Position numbers and translations under genes: made by a program | Shown here: in pieces, positions 54,476 through 63,509 of the stretch | Layout of the letters: each line of letters begins with the position of its first letter | How positions within the stretch are numbered: the stretch's first letter is position 1 | Origin: JAZBPO01 sp963691775 | GTDB taxonomy: Bacteria; Pseudomonadota; Gammaproteobacteria; Pseudomonadales; Azotimanducaceae | Assembly: GCA_963691775.1 (NCBI GenBank) | Contig: OY829369.1 | Location: forward strand, 2,294,001-2,358,000 | Direction: 5' to 3' | Length of the DNA: 64,000 nt | The notes under the pieces: model-generated | What the model saw: the letters and a program-made list of their open reading frames with translations, nothing else | What the model was told of the DNA's origin: nothing | Databases searched by the model: none

Positions 54476-55729
54476 ATTAACGGATCCGACGGCACCTGGG
54501 CTGTAGGGCTCGACCCTGCAGAAGAGCTCTATCTATGGGGTTATCCACTACTCGCCGTGCAGCGCACGCGACGCCTGTTCTGCTCTCGGTCGGAAACGGG
54601 CCGACTCAACCACGTCGATGATCTCGCAACCCCGGCCGACAAGGGGGTGGTGGCGCCGAACAACGACACGCTCTACTCCTCCGGTTTCTATGATCTCCGC
54701 TGCGGTGATCTGCTCGTCGATGTGCCGCCCATGGACCACGGCGCGCGCTACTGGAACGTCATGATCCTGGACGCATACACCCACGTGGCCTATGTCTGTC
54801 GACGCCATTTCGGAACCGGGGGCACGCGGGTCCGTGTCACCTTCGACCCGGATCAGCCGCCGCCGAATGACGACAGCACGCTCGTGACCATCGCTACTCC
54901 GACGGCATGGGTGATCGTGCGCATGCTGGTCGAATCTTCGGCAGATTTTGCTCAGGCGCGGGCACTACAGCGGGCAATCACGGTCACGCCCCCTGCGGAT
55001 CATCCTGTCGAGCGCACTACACGCGCCGGCCGGCCGACGGCTATCGCCCAGGCCGGGGCGGGCTTCTTTGACGAGCTCGCAGCCTGCGTTCGCAACGATC
55101 CACCGGCCCCGTGGCACCCGACGCTCTCGGACGCAGCGCAGGAACTCCTTGCGAACCCCGATGCCTTCGACGAGGCAGCCAGATCGGCCGGCGTCGAAGC
55201 TGGAGAGCGGCGGCTCAAGGATCTGCAGGGCAGGGATGCCGTGATTCGCAACGGGTGGAGCTCAGGGCGCGGCGCGACGGGCTTCGAAGGCGATGCCATC
55301 AAGCGCGCGGCAGGCGCGAAATTCGGTCTGGGCGGACATCAGCCGATCGAGAACCGCTCCTACGTCGCTCTTGCCGACGCACTCGGCCAGAAGCTGGACG
55401 GGCGTACGCCCCTGGAGCTCAAACTGAGGGCGGCGGACCTGCCGCCATGCGAGGCCTTCTGGTCTCTGACGGCTTACAGGCCCGATCTCTATCTCGTGGA
55501 GAACGAGATCGATCGCTGGTCGCTCGGCGACCGCACTGAAGGGCTCGAGCGGGACGAGCACGGCACGCTGACCATTGTCCTGTCGGCGGTACGACCGGCG
55601 CAGGATGCGAACTGGTTGCCGGTACCGGACGGTCCCTATCTGCTGGGCATGCGCGTGTACGAGGGGCATCCGGCGGTCGTGGACTGCGAGTGGTTTCCGC
55701 CAGCGCTCACCCGCGCAGACGACGCCTAG
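54476..55729 (+). CDS. DUF1254/DUF1214 protein with a non-canonical start
   Basis: A protein of about 417 residues with an N-terminal DUF1254 domain (VVAPNNDTLYSSGFYDLR, then DVPPMDHGARYWNVMILD) and a C-terminal DUF1214 domain (CEAFWSLTAYRPDLYLVENE, then SLGDRTEGL, and GPYLLGMRVYEGHPAVVDC). The conserved part starts well before the first GTG (54557): the same frame upstream reads DPAEELYLWGYPLLAVQRTRR, typical of DUF1254. No ATG, GTG or TTG lies between the TGA at 54419 and 54557. ATT 54476, seven bases after AAAGG, is the best start candidate. The function is unknown, often with a role in lipid or steroid breakdown suggested by context only. Confidence 0.75.
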   Translation: MNGSDGTWAVGLDPAEELYLWGYPLLAVQRTRRLFCSRSETGRLNHVDDLATPADKGVVAPNNDTLYSSGFYDLRCGDLLVDVPPMDHGARYWNVMILDAYTHVAYVCRRHFGTGGTRVRVTFDPDQPPPNDDSTLVTIATPTAWVIVRMLVESSADFAQARALQRAITVTPPADHPVERTTRAGRPTAIAQAGAGFFDELAACVRNDPPAPWHPTLSDAAQELLANPDAFDEAARSAGVEAGERRLKDLQGRDAVIRNGWSSGRGATGFEGDAIKRAAGAKFGLGGHQPIENRSYVALADALGQKLDGRTPLELKLRAADLPPCEAFWSLTAYRPDLYLVENEIDRWSLGDRTEGLERDEHGTLTIVLSAVRPAQDANWLPVPDGPYLLGMRVYEGHPAVVDCEWFPPALTRADDA

Positions 55730-55745
55730 AATCAGGCGGTGCAGA

Positions 55746-55770
55746 GCGCGCGCCGCCGCACGGCGCGCGC
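55746..55770. terminator. Perfect 9-bp GC hairpin between convergent genes
   Basis: GCGCGCGCC (55746-55754) and GGCGCGCGC (55762-55770) form a stem of nine G-C pairs with a 7-nt loop, between the DUF1254 stop (55729) and the MDR gene stop (55788). No T-run follows on either strand. It is the strongest hairpin noticed in the window. Confidence 0.5.
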
Positions 55771-55787
55771 CCCGGCCTGCTGCAGTA

Positions 55788-56888
55788 TCAGGCGTGCGGC
55801 GTGACCAGATACTTCTCGCCGGTCTTCATCTGGCGATAGTCCATCACGGCTTCCCGCGTCAGCATCTCCTCGAGATTGACCTTTGCCTTGTAAGCACTCG
55901 CGAAAGTCGTCGTCATGCCGTCCAGCACGCGCTGACGCATACGCATCATCGTCTCGAGACCGGCGACCTGCAGGAAGGGCGTAAGTAGCCAGCCGGACAG
56001 CGTCCAGCCGAAACCGTAAGCAGGCGTCAGCATCGTCGGACCGAGGTCCAATCGCCCGTAGATGTACATCTTCTTCTGCTGCGTGGAGCCGTAGCGCGAG
56101 AATTCGCTCATCTTCCCGGCCGCGACCTGCTCCATGGCCTTGAAGCACGCATCGACATTGCTGCCGCCGCCAATCGGGTCGAAACCGCAATAGGCATCGG
56201 TGGCGTCGATCGCTGCGCGCAGCTGGTCCATGAAGTCGCCGTCTGAAGAGTTCACGACGTGCTCGGCACCCAGACCCTTGAGTAGATCCACCTGCTCCTG
56301 CTTACGCACGATGTTCACGAGCGGGAGGCCATCCTCCTTGCAGATCTTCACGAGCATCTGGCCGAGATTGGAGGCCGCTGCCAGATGGAGGATCGCGCCC
56401 TGATTCTCCATGCGGGCCGTTTCGACGAACCCGAGAGCCGTCATCGGATTCACGAAGGCGGACGCACCATCTTCTGAAGAGATGTCTCCAAGCGGCAGAC
56501 ACATGCCTGCATCCGCGATGCAGTACTGGGAGTAGGCGTTGCCCGGCACGCATGCGACGCGCTGACCCACCAGACCCTGCGCCTGTTCACCCGCCGCGAC
56601 CACGACGCCTGCGCCCTCGTTTCCGACTGGGAGGCGCTGACCGTGACGCCCCTTCTGGGCGCTGAAGAACGGCTCCGGCATATCGGCGACGAACTTGCCC
56701 GCGGAGTACTCGGCATTCGCAAGGTCCGCGCTGCTGGTCAGGATGGCGAGATCCGACGGATTGATCGGCGCAGCTTCCATCTGCACGAGCACCTGATTCC
56801 CCGTAGGCTTGGGGAATTCGGTTTCCACGACCTCGACGGTCAGTTTGCCGTCGGCGAGCGTGCTGAAGAGTTGTTTGCCAGCGGTCAA
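55788..56888 (-). CDS. Zinc-independent MDR-superfamily reductase/dehydrogenase
   Basis: A 366-residue medium-chain dehydrogenase. The N-terminal GroES-like fold (EAAPINPSDLAILTSS, then PVGNEGAGVVVAAGEQ and GQRVAC) and the Rossmann AILHLAAASNLGQMLVKICK (in place of GxGxxG) fit the quinone/enoyl reductase branch that lacks catalytic zinc ligands. C-terminal residues include VNLEEMLTREAVMDYRQM. Cofactor is probably NADPH; the substrate may be an enoyl or alkenal. It is followed 75 bp downstream of the Grx-MauE gene on the same strand. Confidence 0.83.
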   Translation of the reverse strand: MTAGKQLFSTLADGKLTVEVVETEFPKPTGNQVLVQMEAAPINPSDLAILTSSADLANAEYSAGKFVADMPEPFFSAQKGRHGQRLPVGNEGAGVVVAAGEQAQGLVGQRVACVPGNAYSQYCIADAGMCLPLGDISSEDGASAFVNPMTALGFVETARMENQGAILHLAAASNLGQMLVKICKEDGLPLVNIVRKQEQVDLLKGLGAEHVVNSSDGDFMDQLRAAIDATDAYCGFDPIGGGSNVDACFKAMEQVAAGKMSEFSRYGSTQQKKMYIYGRLDLGPTMLTPAYGFGWTLSGWLLTPFLQVAGLETMMRMRQRVLDGMTTTFASAYKAKVNLEEMLTREAVMDYRQMKTGEKYLVTPHA

Positions 56889-56963
56889 GGCATTGCCTCC
56901 TGTTAGGACCTTGATTGGGGGCCGGCAAGGATACCCCCTCGCGAGCCTCTTCTCGCGAGAGGC

Positions 56964-57698
56964 TTAAGTAAACGCCAGCATCATCGAAGCGCCCATGCCG
57001 ATCATCATCAGATTCTCGGTGAGCGATATGAAACCGAGCGGGACCTTGCTGTCTCCCCCGACACATGCGCACTGGAGCGACCGGCGGTCGATATAGACGG
57101 CCTTCACGACGCTCGCTGCGCCGACGGTTCCAATCGCGAACGCCGTGCCGCCTACAACGGGGGCGAACGCGCCCGCAAGCATGCCGATGCCAACGAAGGC
57201 CTCCGCATACGGATAGATGCGCGCGTAGCGCAGCCAGCGCATGGCAAGCAGGTCGTAGGTGATGAACTGATCTGCAAAGGCAGCGGGATCGCGGAGCTTG
57301 TACACCGCGAGCACGCACATGCTGTAGGCGACAAACAGGTACAGGAAGGCGCCAACGTCAAGGTTTTCACCCAACAAAAGCGTTGCGACGGCCATGCTGG
57401 CGGTCATGCCGAAGGTGGCGATCACGGGCGCATAGCTCAGCGCAGCAGGATCGTCGGCCACGATGCCAAGATGCTCCTTCAAGGCGTCGAATCCGCCGAT
57501 ACGCGTACCGTCTATGAACACCTGCGGCGTCGTCTCGACGCCCTGCTCGGCCTTGAAGGCGTCGGTCGCTTCGCGCGACTCGAGCGTTTGGTCGCTGACC
57601 TCGAAGCCACGCTGCCGAAGGAGGTCGAGCGCCTTCAGACCGGAAGGACAAATGTGCTCAGGCATGACCATGCGATACAGAACGGCGCTTTTCCTCAT
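56964..57698 (-). CDS. Glutaredoxin-MauE/DoxX fusion membrane protein
   Basis: A protein of about 244 residues. The N-terminal 80 residues are glutaredoxin-like (VMPEHICPSGLKALDLLRQR, then VETTPQVFIDGTRIGGFDAL) with C-P-S-G in place of C-P-Y-C, so only one active Cys remains. The rest is a MauE/DoxX redox-associated membrane domain with four helices and the conserved end LQCACVGGDSKVPLGFISLT, which carries a C-x-C pair. It could pass electrons or thiol redox state through the membrane. Start is ATG 57698; GTG 57713 is possible. It is upstream of the MDR gene in the same direction. Confidence 0.82.
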   Translation of the reverse strand: MRKSAVLYRMVMPEHICPSGLKALDLLRQRGFEVSDQTLESREATDAFKAEQGVETTPQVFIDGTRIGGFDALKEHLGIVADDPAALSYAPVIATFGMTASMAVATLLLGENLDVGAFLYLFVAYSMCVLAVYKLRDPAAFADQFITYDLLAMRWLRYARIYPYAEAFVGIGMLAGAFAPVVGGTAFAIGTVGAASVVKAVYIDRRSLQCACVGGDSKVPLGFISLTENLMMIGMGASMMLAFT

Positions 57699-57713
57699 AG
57701 CCTTCCAGTCCAC

Positions 57714-58168
57714 TGCCGCGCGACTGCGCCCACGCTAGCGCGCGCCCGGGCGTAGTGCACGTACGGCACCACATCACCGAAGAGCCGACGTCTCATCGAT
57801 GAAGAGCCGGAAGGCAGTGGTAGGGGAAACGACGCGCGCCAGCTCAGCTTCAACCAGGCCGACGCGCTCGGGGGAAGCCTCACTCGGGCGATGAAGCGCG
57901 CGTGCGTTCCGCTCGCCGTTGGACCGCAGCATCCAGTCGCGTTCCCGACGCAGTTTCCGTATCGGGAACGGATGGACACGGCCGCCCCAAGGCGGTCTCT
58001 CGTGCGCCCAAGGCCTGACCGAGAGAGACTGCGCTGATATCGACACCGTGAACCCTCCCGTCACGCTTCACGGCTGTCCCCGCGAGCGCGGCACGCGCCG
58101 GGAACAAAAGGCGCGCCCGCGTATGATGCGGTGCGCCGAATCGCGAATGTGAAGAAAGAGGACAAGCC
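57714..58168. other. Divergent intergenic region
   Basis: About 455 bases between the Grx-MauE gene (minus) and an SDR (plus). Small open frames in several phases are not protein-like. No promoter box or strong hairpin was recognised. Confidence 0.4.
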
Positions 58169-59008
58169 TTGAAGAACTTCGAGAACCGCGTTGCCGCCAT
58201 TACCGGCGCTGGCTCCGGCATGGGCCGCGCGCTCGCCGTCGAACTGACGAAGCGGGGAGCAAAGGTCGCGATCTCCGACGTCAACGAAGACGGCCTTGCG
58301 GAAACGGAGCGTCAGGTTCTCGAACTCGGAGGCAGCGTCTGCGCTCACGTCGTCAACGTGGCGGATCAGCAGGCCATGGCAGCCTGGGCAGCGGCGGTCG
58401 TCGCACATCACGATCACGTGCACATGATCTTCAACAACGCCGGAGTCGCGCTCATGCAGCGCGTCGAGATGCTGCGCTATGAAGACTATGAGTGGCTGCT
58501 CAACATCAATCTGTGGGGCGTCATATACGGCACGCGAGAGTTCCTGCCCTATCTCCAGCAGGTGGACGAAGCACACATCATCAACACGGCGAGCATCTTC
58601 GGTGTGGTCGCCTTTCCGACCCAATCTGCCTACAACGCCGCCAAGTTCGCGGTGCGCGGATTCACCGAAGCGATCGGCCAGGACCTTGCAGAGACACACA
58701 TTCGCGTCAGCTGCGTGCAGCCGGGCGGCGTCAAGACCGGCATCGTCAAAGCCGGACGGATGGACATGGGGGACAACGAGGGTCCGACCCCGGACGAGCT
58801 CGCGGAGCAGTTCGAACAGATGGCCGCGCTCTATCCCGAGCAAGCCGCGCAGATCATTCTCAAGGGCGTCGAGCGCAATCGCATGCGCATCCTCGTCGGC
58901 AAGGACGCGCGCATGCTCGCGTGGATGCAACGCATCTTCCCAGAGCGCTACGCGAAGGTGGTCAACTGGCTGTCGAAAAAGGGTGAGGAGCGGATGAAAG
59001 CACGGTGA
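58169..59008 (+). CDS. Short-chain dehydrogenase/reductase
   Basis: A 279-residue classical SDR. The cofactor loop is T-G-A-G-S-G-M-G at residues 12-19, the NNAG motif follows in HMIFNNAGVAL, the catalytic serine in HIINTASIFG and the catalytic Y-N-A-A-K in QSAYNAAKFAVRGFTEA; SCVQPGGVKTG completes the family. The acidic residue at the end of strand 2 (ISDVNEDG) suggests NAD. TTG 58169 is chosen as start because AAGAGGA lies 6 bp upstream; no ATG fits. The role is unknown, but such proteins are common in lipid and steroid breakdown. Confidence 0.87.
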   Translation: MKNFENRVAAITGAGSGMGRALAVELTKRGAKVAISDVNEDGLAETERQVLELGGSVCAHVVNVADQQAMAAWAAAVVAHHDHVHMIFNNAGVALMQRVEMLRYEDYEWLLNINLWGVIYGTREFLPYLQQVDEAHIINTASIFGVVAFPTQSAYNAAKFAVRGFTEAIGQDLAETHIRVSCVQPGGVKTGIVKAGRMDMGDNEGPTPDELAEQFEQMAALYPEQAAQIILKGVERNRMRILVGKDARMLAWMQRIFPERYAKVVNWLSKKGEERMKAR

Positions 59009-59146
59009 ACCCGCGATCCAGAGCGCCTCGTGCCGCGCGGGATCGGTTCATTGCCCGTGGGTTCCCGGCCGCTCTCGGCTAGTCTTGTGCCTCGATCGCC
59101 GCGAGCATCCATCAATGGGCGCTCCGGGCAGCCGGGGGAAAGCACC

Positions 59147-62100
59147 ATGCACACGCGCCACGTCGCGGGCGGCATCATTGCCGCCGCGTTCCTGTCTCTC
59201 ACGCCCATGCAGACGAGCGCCGCGGACGCAGAACGTGCGTTCTTCGATGGCATTCAGGCCCGCAACGTCGGCCCGTTTCGAGGCGGCCGAGCCACCGTCG
59301 CCGAAGGCGTGCAGCAGGATCCGCACACGTACTACATGGGCACCACCGGCGGCGTGTGGAAGACGACGAACGCGGGCGCGAGCTGGCAGGTCGTGTCCGA
59401 CGATGCCTTCGGGACCGCCGCCGTCGGCGCAATTGCGGTCGCACCCTCGGATCCGAACGTCGTCTACGTCGGCATGGGCGAGTCGCCCTTCAGGAACGTC
59501 GCCTCGTCACAAGGCGACGGCGTCTACCGTTCGACCGACGCCGGCAAGAACTGGACGAACGTCGGGCTCCAGGATGTCCGTCAGATCGGCGAGATTCGCG
59601 TCCATCCGCTCGATCCGGACACTCTCTGGGTCGCGGCGCAGGGCAACGCATACCTCCCGGGCAACGAGGCCGGCATCTACAAATCTACGGACGGCGGCGA
59701 GACCTGGCGGCGAACCCTCGAACCGCTGAACGCGTCCACCGGAGCCGTCGATCTCGCCGTCGACGCGAGCAATCCACGTATCCTCTTCGCGGCGCTCTGG
59801 GACAACGAGCGCACCGCCTGGGACTTGCGCTCTGGCGGCGCGGGCAGCGGCATCTGGCGTTCCACGGACAGCGGCGAGACCTGGCAGCGCCTCAAAGAAG
59901 GCCTGCCCGAAACGATGGGCAAGATCGGCGTAGCGGCCTCGCCCGCAAAACCGGGACGCGTGTGGGCAGTCGTGGAAGCCGATGACGACGCGGGCGGGCT
60001 GTATCGATCGGACGACGGCGGCGAAGCGTGGACGCAGGTGAACAGCGATCGACTCCTGATCGCACGCTCCTGGTACTACATGCATGTCTTTGCGGACCCG
60101 GTCGATGCCGACACGGTCTATGTCCTGAACGCTCCCTTCCTCAAGTCGGTGGACGGCGGCGCGCACTTTAGTCGCATCAGCGTCCCCCATGGCGACAACC
60201 ACGACCTCTGGATCAACCCACGTGATCCCGCGTGGATGGTGAACGCCAACGACGGCGGGGCCAATGTGTCCTTCGATGGCGGCGCCAGCTGGTCACGTCA
60301 GGACAATCAACCCACCGCCCAGTTCTACCGCGTGAACACCGACGAACAGTTCGAATACCGCATCTACGGTGGCCAACAGGACAACTCCACCGTGGCCATA
60401 CGCAGTCGCTCCCGCGACGGCAGCATTGGCCGCGACGATTGGGAAGTACACGGCGGCTGTGAGAGCGCACACATTGCCTTCGACCCGAAGAACCCCGAGC
60501 TGACCTACGCAGGGTGCTATCTGGGACTCATCGAGGAGTTCGACACGCGCACGCGCACCGTACGGTCGGTGAAGGCCTACGAGGAACAAGGGCTCGGCGT
60601 GGAGCCGCGTGATCAACGCTACCGCTTCAACTGGAACGCGCCGATTCACGTTTCCCGCCACGATCCGGCCGTGATCTATCACGGCGCCAACCTCCTTCTG
60701 CGCTCGGACGACCGCGGCTTCAGCTGGAGCGAAGCGAGTCCGGATCTGACGCGAGACGAGGACGACAAGCACGGCCCCGGCTCAGGCCCGTTCACCAACG
60801 AGAACATCGAGGTCTACAACACGATCTTCACGATCGAAGAGAGTCCGCACGACGCCGACACGATGTGGATCGGCAGCGACGACGGCCTCGTACACCTCAC
60901 CCGCGACGGCGGCGACACCTGGGTGGATGTCACGCCCCCCGGCGCCGAGCGCGGCCTGATCAACTCCATAGACGCATCGCCCCACGAACCCGGCGTCGCC
61001 TACGTGGTCGCCATGAAATACAAGCAGGGCGACAACCGACCCTTCGCGTGGCGCACCGAGAACCATGGACGCAGCTGGCGGAGCATCACGAGCGGGCTAC
61101 CGGAGGATCATTTCGTGCGCGTCGTCCGCGAAGACGACGTTCGGCCCGGCCTGCTCTTCGCCGGCATGGAGCGCGCCCTGTACGTGTCCTTCGACAGCGG
61201 CCGCAATTGGCGGGCGTTCCAGACGAATCTGCCGATCGTCCCGATCACGGATCTGATGATCCGCAACAACGACCTCGTGATCTCGACCCAGGGGCGCGCA
61301 TTCTGGGTCATGGACGACATCACGCCGCTGCGCCAGTTCGAAGCCGTGCACGAGGACGCCGAAGCCCATCTCTACGCGCCCTCACCGGCCACGCGTCTGA
61401 CGCCCACGAAAGGCCGTGCTTCCGGGGGCGAGAGCACGGCGCCGAGCGCGCCGAACGGTGCGATCTTCTACTACACCCTGGATGCAGCGCTCGACCTGGA
61501 CGAGAAGTCTCTCGAGATTCAGATCCTTGACCCAGCGTCAGGCGAACTCATCCGCACCCTCACGACAAGCGCGGAGCAGGGCAATGGCGGCGGCGGCAGC
61601 AATGCGAGCTACGCCCTGCCCGCAGAGGCGGGCATGAATCGTGCGGTCTGGGATCTGCGCCATGACGCGCTGCCGTCTCCCGAGTATCCGTTCCTTTACG
61701 GCGTCCCCTTTGGCGACAACGCACCCCAGGGCCATCGCGTTGCGCCCGGGGAATACGTCGTGCGCATGCGCACAGGAGACATCGTGGCCGAGCAACCGCT
61801 CAGGGTGGAGGCCGATCCCGCCATCGAAGTGGACGCAGCACGGACGGAAGAGCAACAGCAGATGCTCTCGGACATGAACGCGATGATCGGCGCCATCTAT
61901 CTGCGCATTCAGACCTTGTCGGCCATCCGGGAACAGACGGAGCTGCGCAAGGCGCTGGCAGAACGGACCGGCGACGATGCAACCCTGGAAGCCGCTGAAG
62001 CTCTGCTTGAAGCGCTCGCGACCTGGCAGTCGAGCGTCACGACACCTGAACGGCGGACATTCCAGGACGTGCTGAACTTCGCACCACGCGTGGACGCGTT

Positions 62101-62305
62101 TCTGATCGACCTCTACCAGCAGGTAGACGATGCTGTGCTCGGGGTGACGCAGGGGCAGCGGGACCGCTTCGGCGATCTGCGCACCCTGTGGTCAACTGAC
62201 GTCGAAGCAGGCTGGGGCGCTCTGATCGAGGCGCACGTCCAACCGTTTATCGATCGCGGTGGCCCGGTGCTATATATGCCGGATTGGTCAGCCCCCGGGC
62301 CCTGA
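59147..62305 (+). CDS. Large exported BNR-repeat protein, VPS10/sortilin-like
   Basis: A 1052-residue secreted protein. A signal peptide (MHTRHVAGGIIAAAFLSL) is followed by a ten-bladed-type beta-propeller with many Asp boxes of the form S-x-D-x-G-x-x-W: STDAGKNW, STDGGETW, STDSGETW, SDDGGEAW, SFDGGASW, TRDGGDTW and SFDSGRNW. From about 760 an Ig-like or beta-sandwich part (SLEIQILDPASGELIRTL) and a final helical region follow. Bacterial relatives are named glycosyl hydrolase or sortilin-like, but catalysis is unproved. ATG 59147 is preceded by GGGGGAAAG. Its size is normal for the group. Confidence 0.82.
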   Translation: MHTRHVAGGIIAAAFLSLTPMQTSAADAERAFFDGIQARNVGPFRGGRATVAEGVQQDPHTYYMGTTGGVWKTTNAGASWQVVSDDAFGTAAVGAIAVAPSDPNVVYVGMGESPFRNVASSQGDGVYRSTDAGKNWTNVGLQDVRQIGEIRVHPLDPDTLWVAAQGNAYLPGNEAGIYKSTDGGETWRRTLEPLNASTGAVDLAVDASNPRILFAALWDNERTAWDLRSGGAGSGIWRSTDSGETWQRLKEGLPETMGKIGVAASPAKPGRVWAVVEADDDAGGLYRSDDGGEAWTQVNSDRLLIARSWYYMHVFADPVDADTVYVLNAPFLKSVDGGAHFSRISVPHGDNHDLWINPRDPAWMVNANDGGANVSFDGGASWSRQDNQPTAQFYRVNTDEQFEYRIYGGQQDNSTVAIRSRSRDGSIGRDDWEVHGGCESAHIAFDPKNPELTYAGCYLGLIEEFDTRTRTVRSVKAYEEQGLGVEPRDQRYRFNWNAPIHVSRHDPAVIYHGANLLLRSDDRGFSWSEASPDLTRDEDDKHGPGSGPFTNENIEVYNTIFTIEESPHDADTMWIGSDDGLVHLTRDGGDTWVDVTPPGAERGLINSIDASPHEPGVAYVVAMKYKQGDNRPFAWRTENHGRSWRSITSGLPEDHFVRVVREDDVRPGLLFAGMERALYVSFDSGRNWRAFQTNLPIVPITDLMIRNNDLVISTQGRAFWVMDDITPLRQFEAVHEDAEAHLYAPSPATRLTPTKGRASGGESTAPSAPNGAIFYYTLDAALDLDEKSLEIQILDPASGELIRTLTTSAEQGNGGGGSNASYALPAEAGMNRAVWDLRHDALPSPEYPFLYGVPFGDNAPQGHRVAPGEYVVRMRTGDIVAEQPLRVEADPAIEVDAARTEEQQQMLSDMNAMIGAIYLRIQTLSAIREQTELRKALAERTGDDATLEAAEALLEALATWQSSVTTPERRTFQDVLNFAPRVDAFLIDLYQQVDDAVLGVTQGQRDRFGDLRTLWSTDVEAGWGALIEAHVQPFIDRGGPVLYMPDWSAPGP

Positions 62306-62408
62306 TCCCGGGACGACAAACAGCGAGGACCTCGGTCTTTTCGATTCTCGAGGCAGGCGCCGACGCAGATCGACGACGCCTCGAAGGGCAACATAGGGGA
62401 GAAAGCCC

Positions 62409-63077
62409 ATGCGTTTACTTCATCGAGTCGCGGCGCTCGGCGCACTGATGCTCACTACTGCGTGCACGAACATCACTCCGGTCGAACAGCAGTATTCAGG
62501 CTTCCTGGACAGCTACGACGACCTCAGCCCTGTACGGACCGGAGATGGCGCCGACGCCATGAGGTGGTACACCCCGGCGCTTGCCGATCGCCGTTACACC
62601 AAGCTGATCGTGGAGCCGATCCGGTTCTATCCGGAACCGCAGACGAGCGATCAGGTGAGCGCTGATCGCCTGACGCAGCTATCCGATTACATGACCCGAT
62701 CGCTGCGCCGCGAATTGGCCAAGGAATTCGAGCTGGTCACCGAGCCGAGCGCAGACGCCGCCGTCGTGAGCTTCGCGCTCACCGGCGTGGATACACCCAC
62801 CGAAGGTCTGAAGGCGCGGAATCTGATTCCCGCCAGCCTGCTCATCGCCGGGGCCACATACGCCGCAGGCGAACGCGACCACATCGTGGTGGTCTATATC
62901 GAAGGACAGCTCACGGACGCAGCGACCGGCGAGACGCTCGCAAAGGGCGTGCGTCAGGGGCGCGGCGGCCGGCTCAGGAACGATACGGATGAGCTCGCCG
63001 TGGAAGACGTACAGGCCTACCTGGATGGATGGGCCGGTGATATCGCGGCGCTGGCAACGCAGTTGAAGGGGCGCTGA
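62409..63077 (+). CDS. DUF3313-like lipoprotein
   Basis: A 222-residue lipoprotein. The signal peptide MRLLHRVAALGALMLTTAC ends in a lipobox with Cys at residue 19. The mature protein begins with PVEQQYSGFLDSYDDLSPV and continues with YTKLIVEPIRFYPEPQ, the DUF3313 pattern, then YMTRSLRRELAKEF and VVVYIEGQLTDAATGETLAK. The domain is of unknown function, probably attached to the outer membrane. AGGGGAGAAAG precedes the ATG. It follows the BNR protein by about 100 bp in the same direction. Confidence 0.8.
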   Translation: MRLLHRVAALGALMLTTACTNITPVEQQYSGFLDSYDDLSPVRTGDGADAMRWYTPALADRRYTKLIVEPIRFYPEPQTSDQVSADRLTQLSDYMTRSLRRELAKEFELVTEPSADAAVVSFALTGVDTPTEGLKARNLIPASLLIAGATYAAGERDHIVVVYIEGQLTDAATGETLAKGVRQGRGGRLRNDTDELAVEDVQAYLDGWAGDIAALATQLKGR

Positions 63078-63509
63078 GTCACGACGGCGACGGGCCGCTG
63101 CGTTGACTCAGAGCGTCAACGAAGCGGCGCATGGACCGATGAAGCGCTTGAGCAGGACGAGTCCCAGGGCACCCGCCATCGCCGGCAGCTTGATCTCGTA
63201 GGCGAAAACAATCATTGCTCGACCGGCTTCGTTCCCGCCGGCGAAGTACGGTACGAGTTCCGGGGCGACGCCGACTGCCGGTTCCCGTGGTTCCTCCTCG
63301 ATTGCCCGATTCCGCTGCGGCCAGAGCACCCGCGTGAGGTGAGGGCTCAGAGTGCTCACTTCCAGCGCGGAACGCGCGCATCTGCCTCGTCTCGTGCTTG
63401 AGCTACAGCGGGTGCCGGGATGCGGGCGGCCTTCTTCGAGCCCGAGCTGTCGACCGACAGACCGCCGCGTGCAGTATCGTGACGTCCTCGACCACAGGAG
63501 GAGAGCGCC
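63078..63509. other. Intergenic region with no supported gene
   Basis: A minus-strand frame open through 63108-63692 ends in a hydrophobic segment, MAGALGLVLLKRFIGPCAAS, but no ribosome site or known domain supports it and it overlaps the SDR start. No promoter was identified. Confidence 0.4.

Noticed and set aside
58061..58930. 289-codon minus-strand frame opposite the SDR
   Set aside because: The plus strand encodes a complete SDR with cofactor and catalytic motifs.
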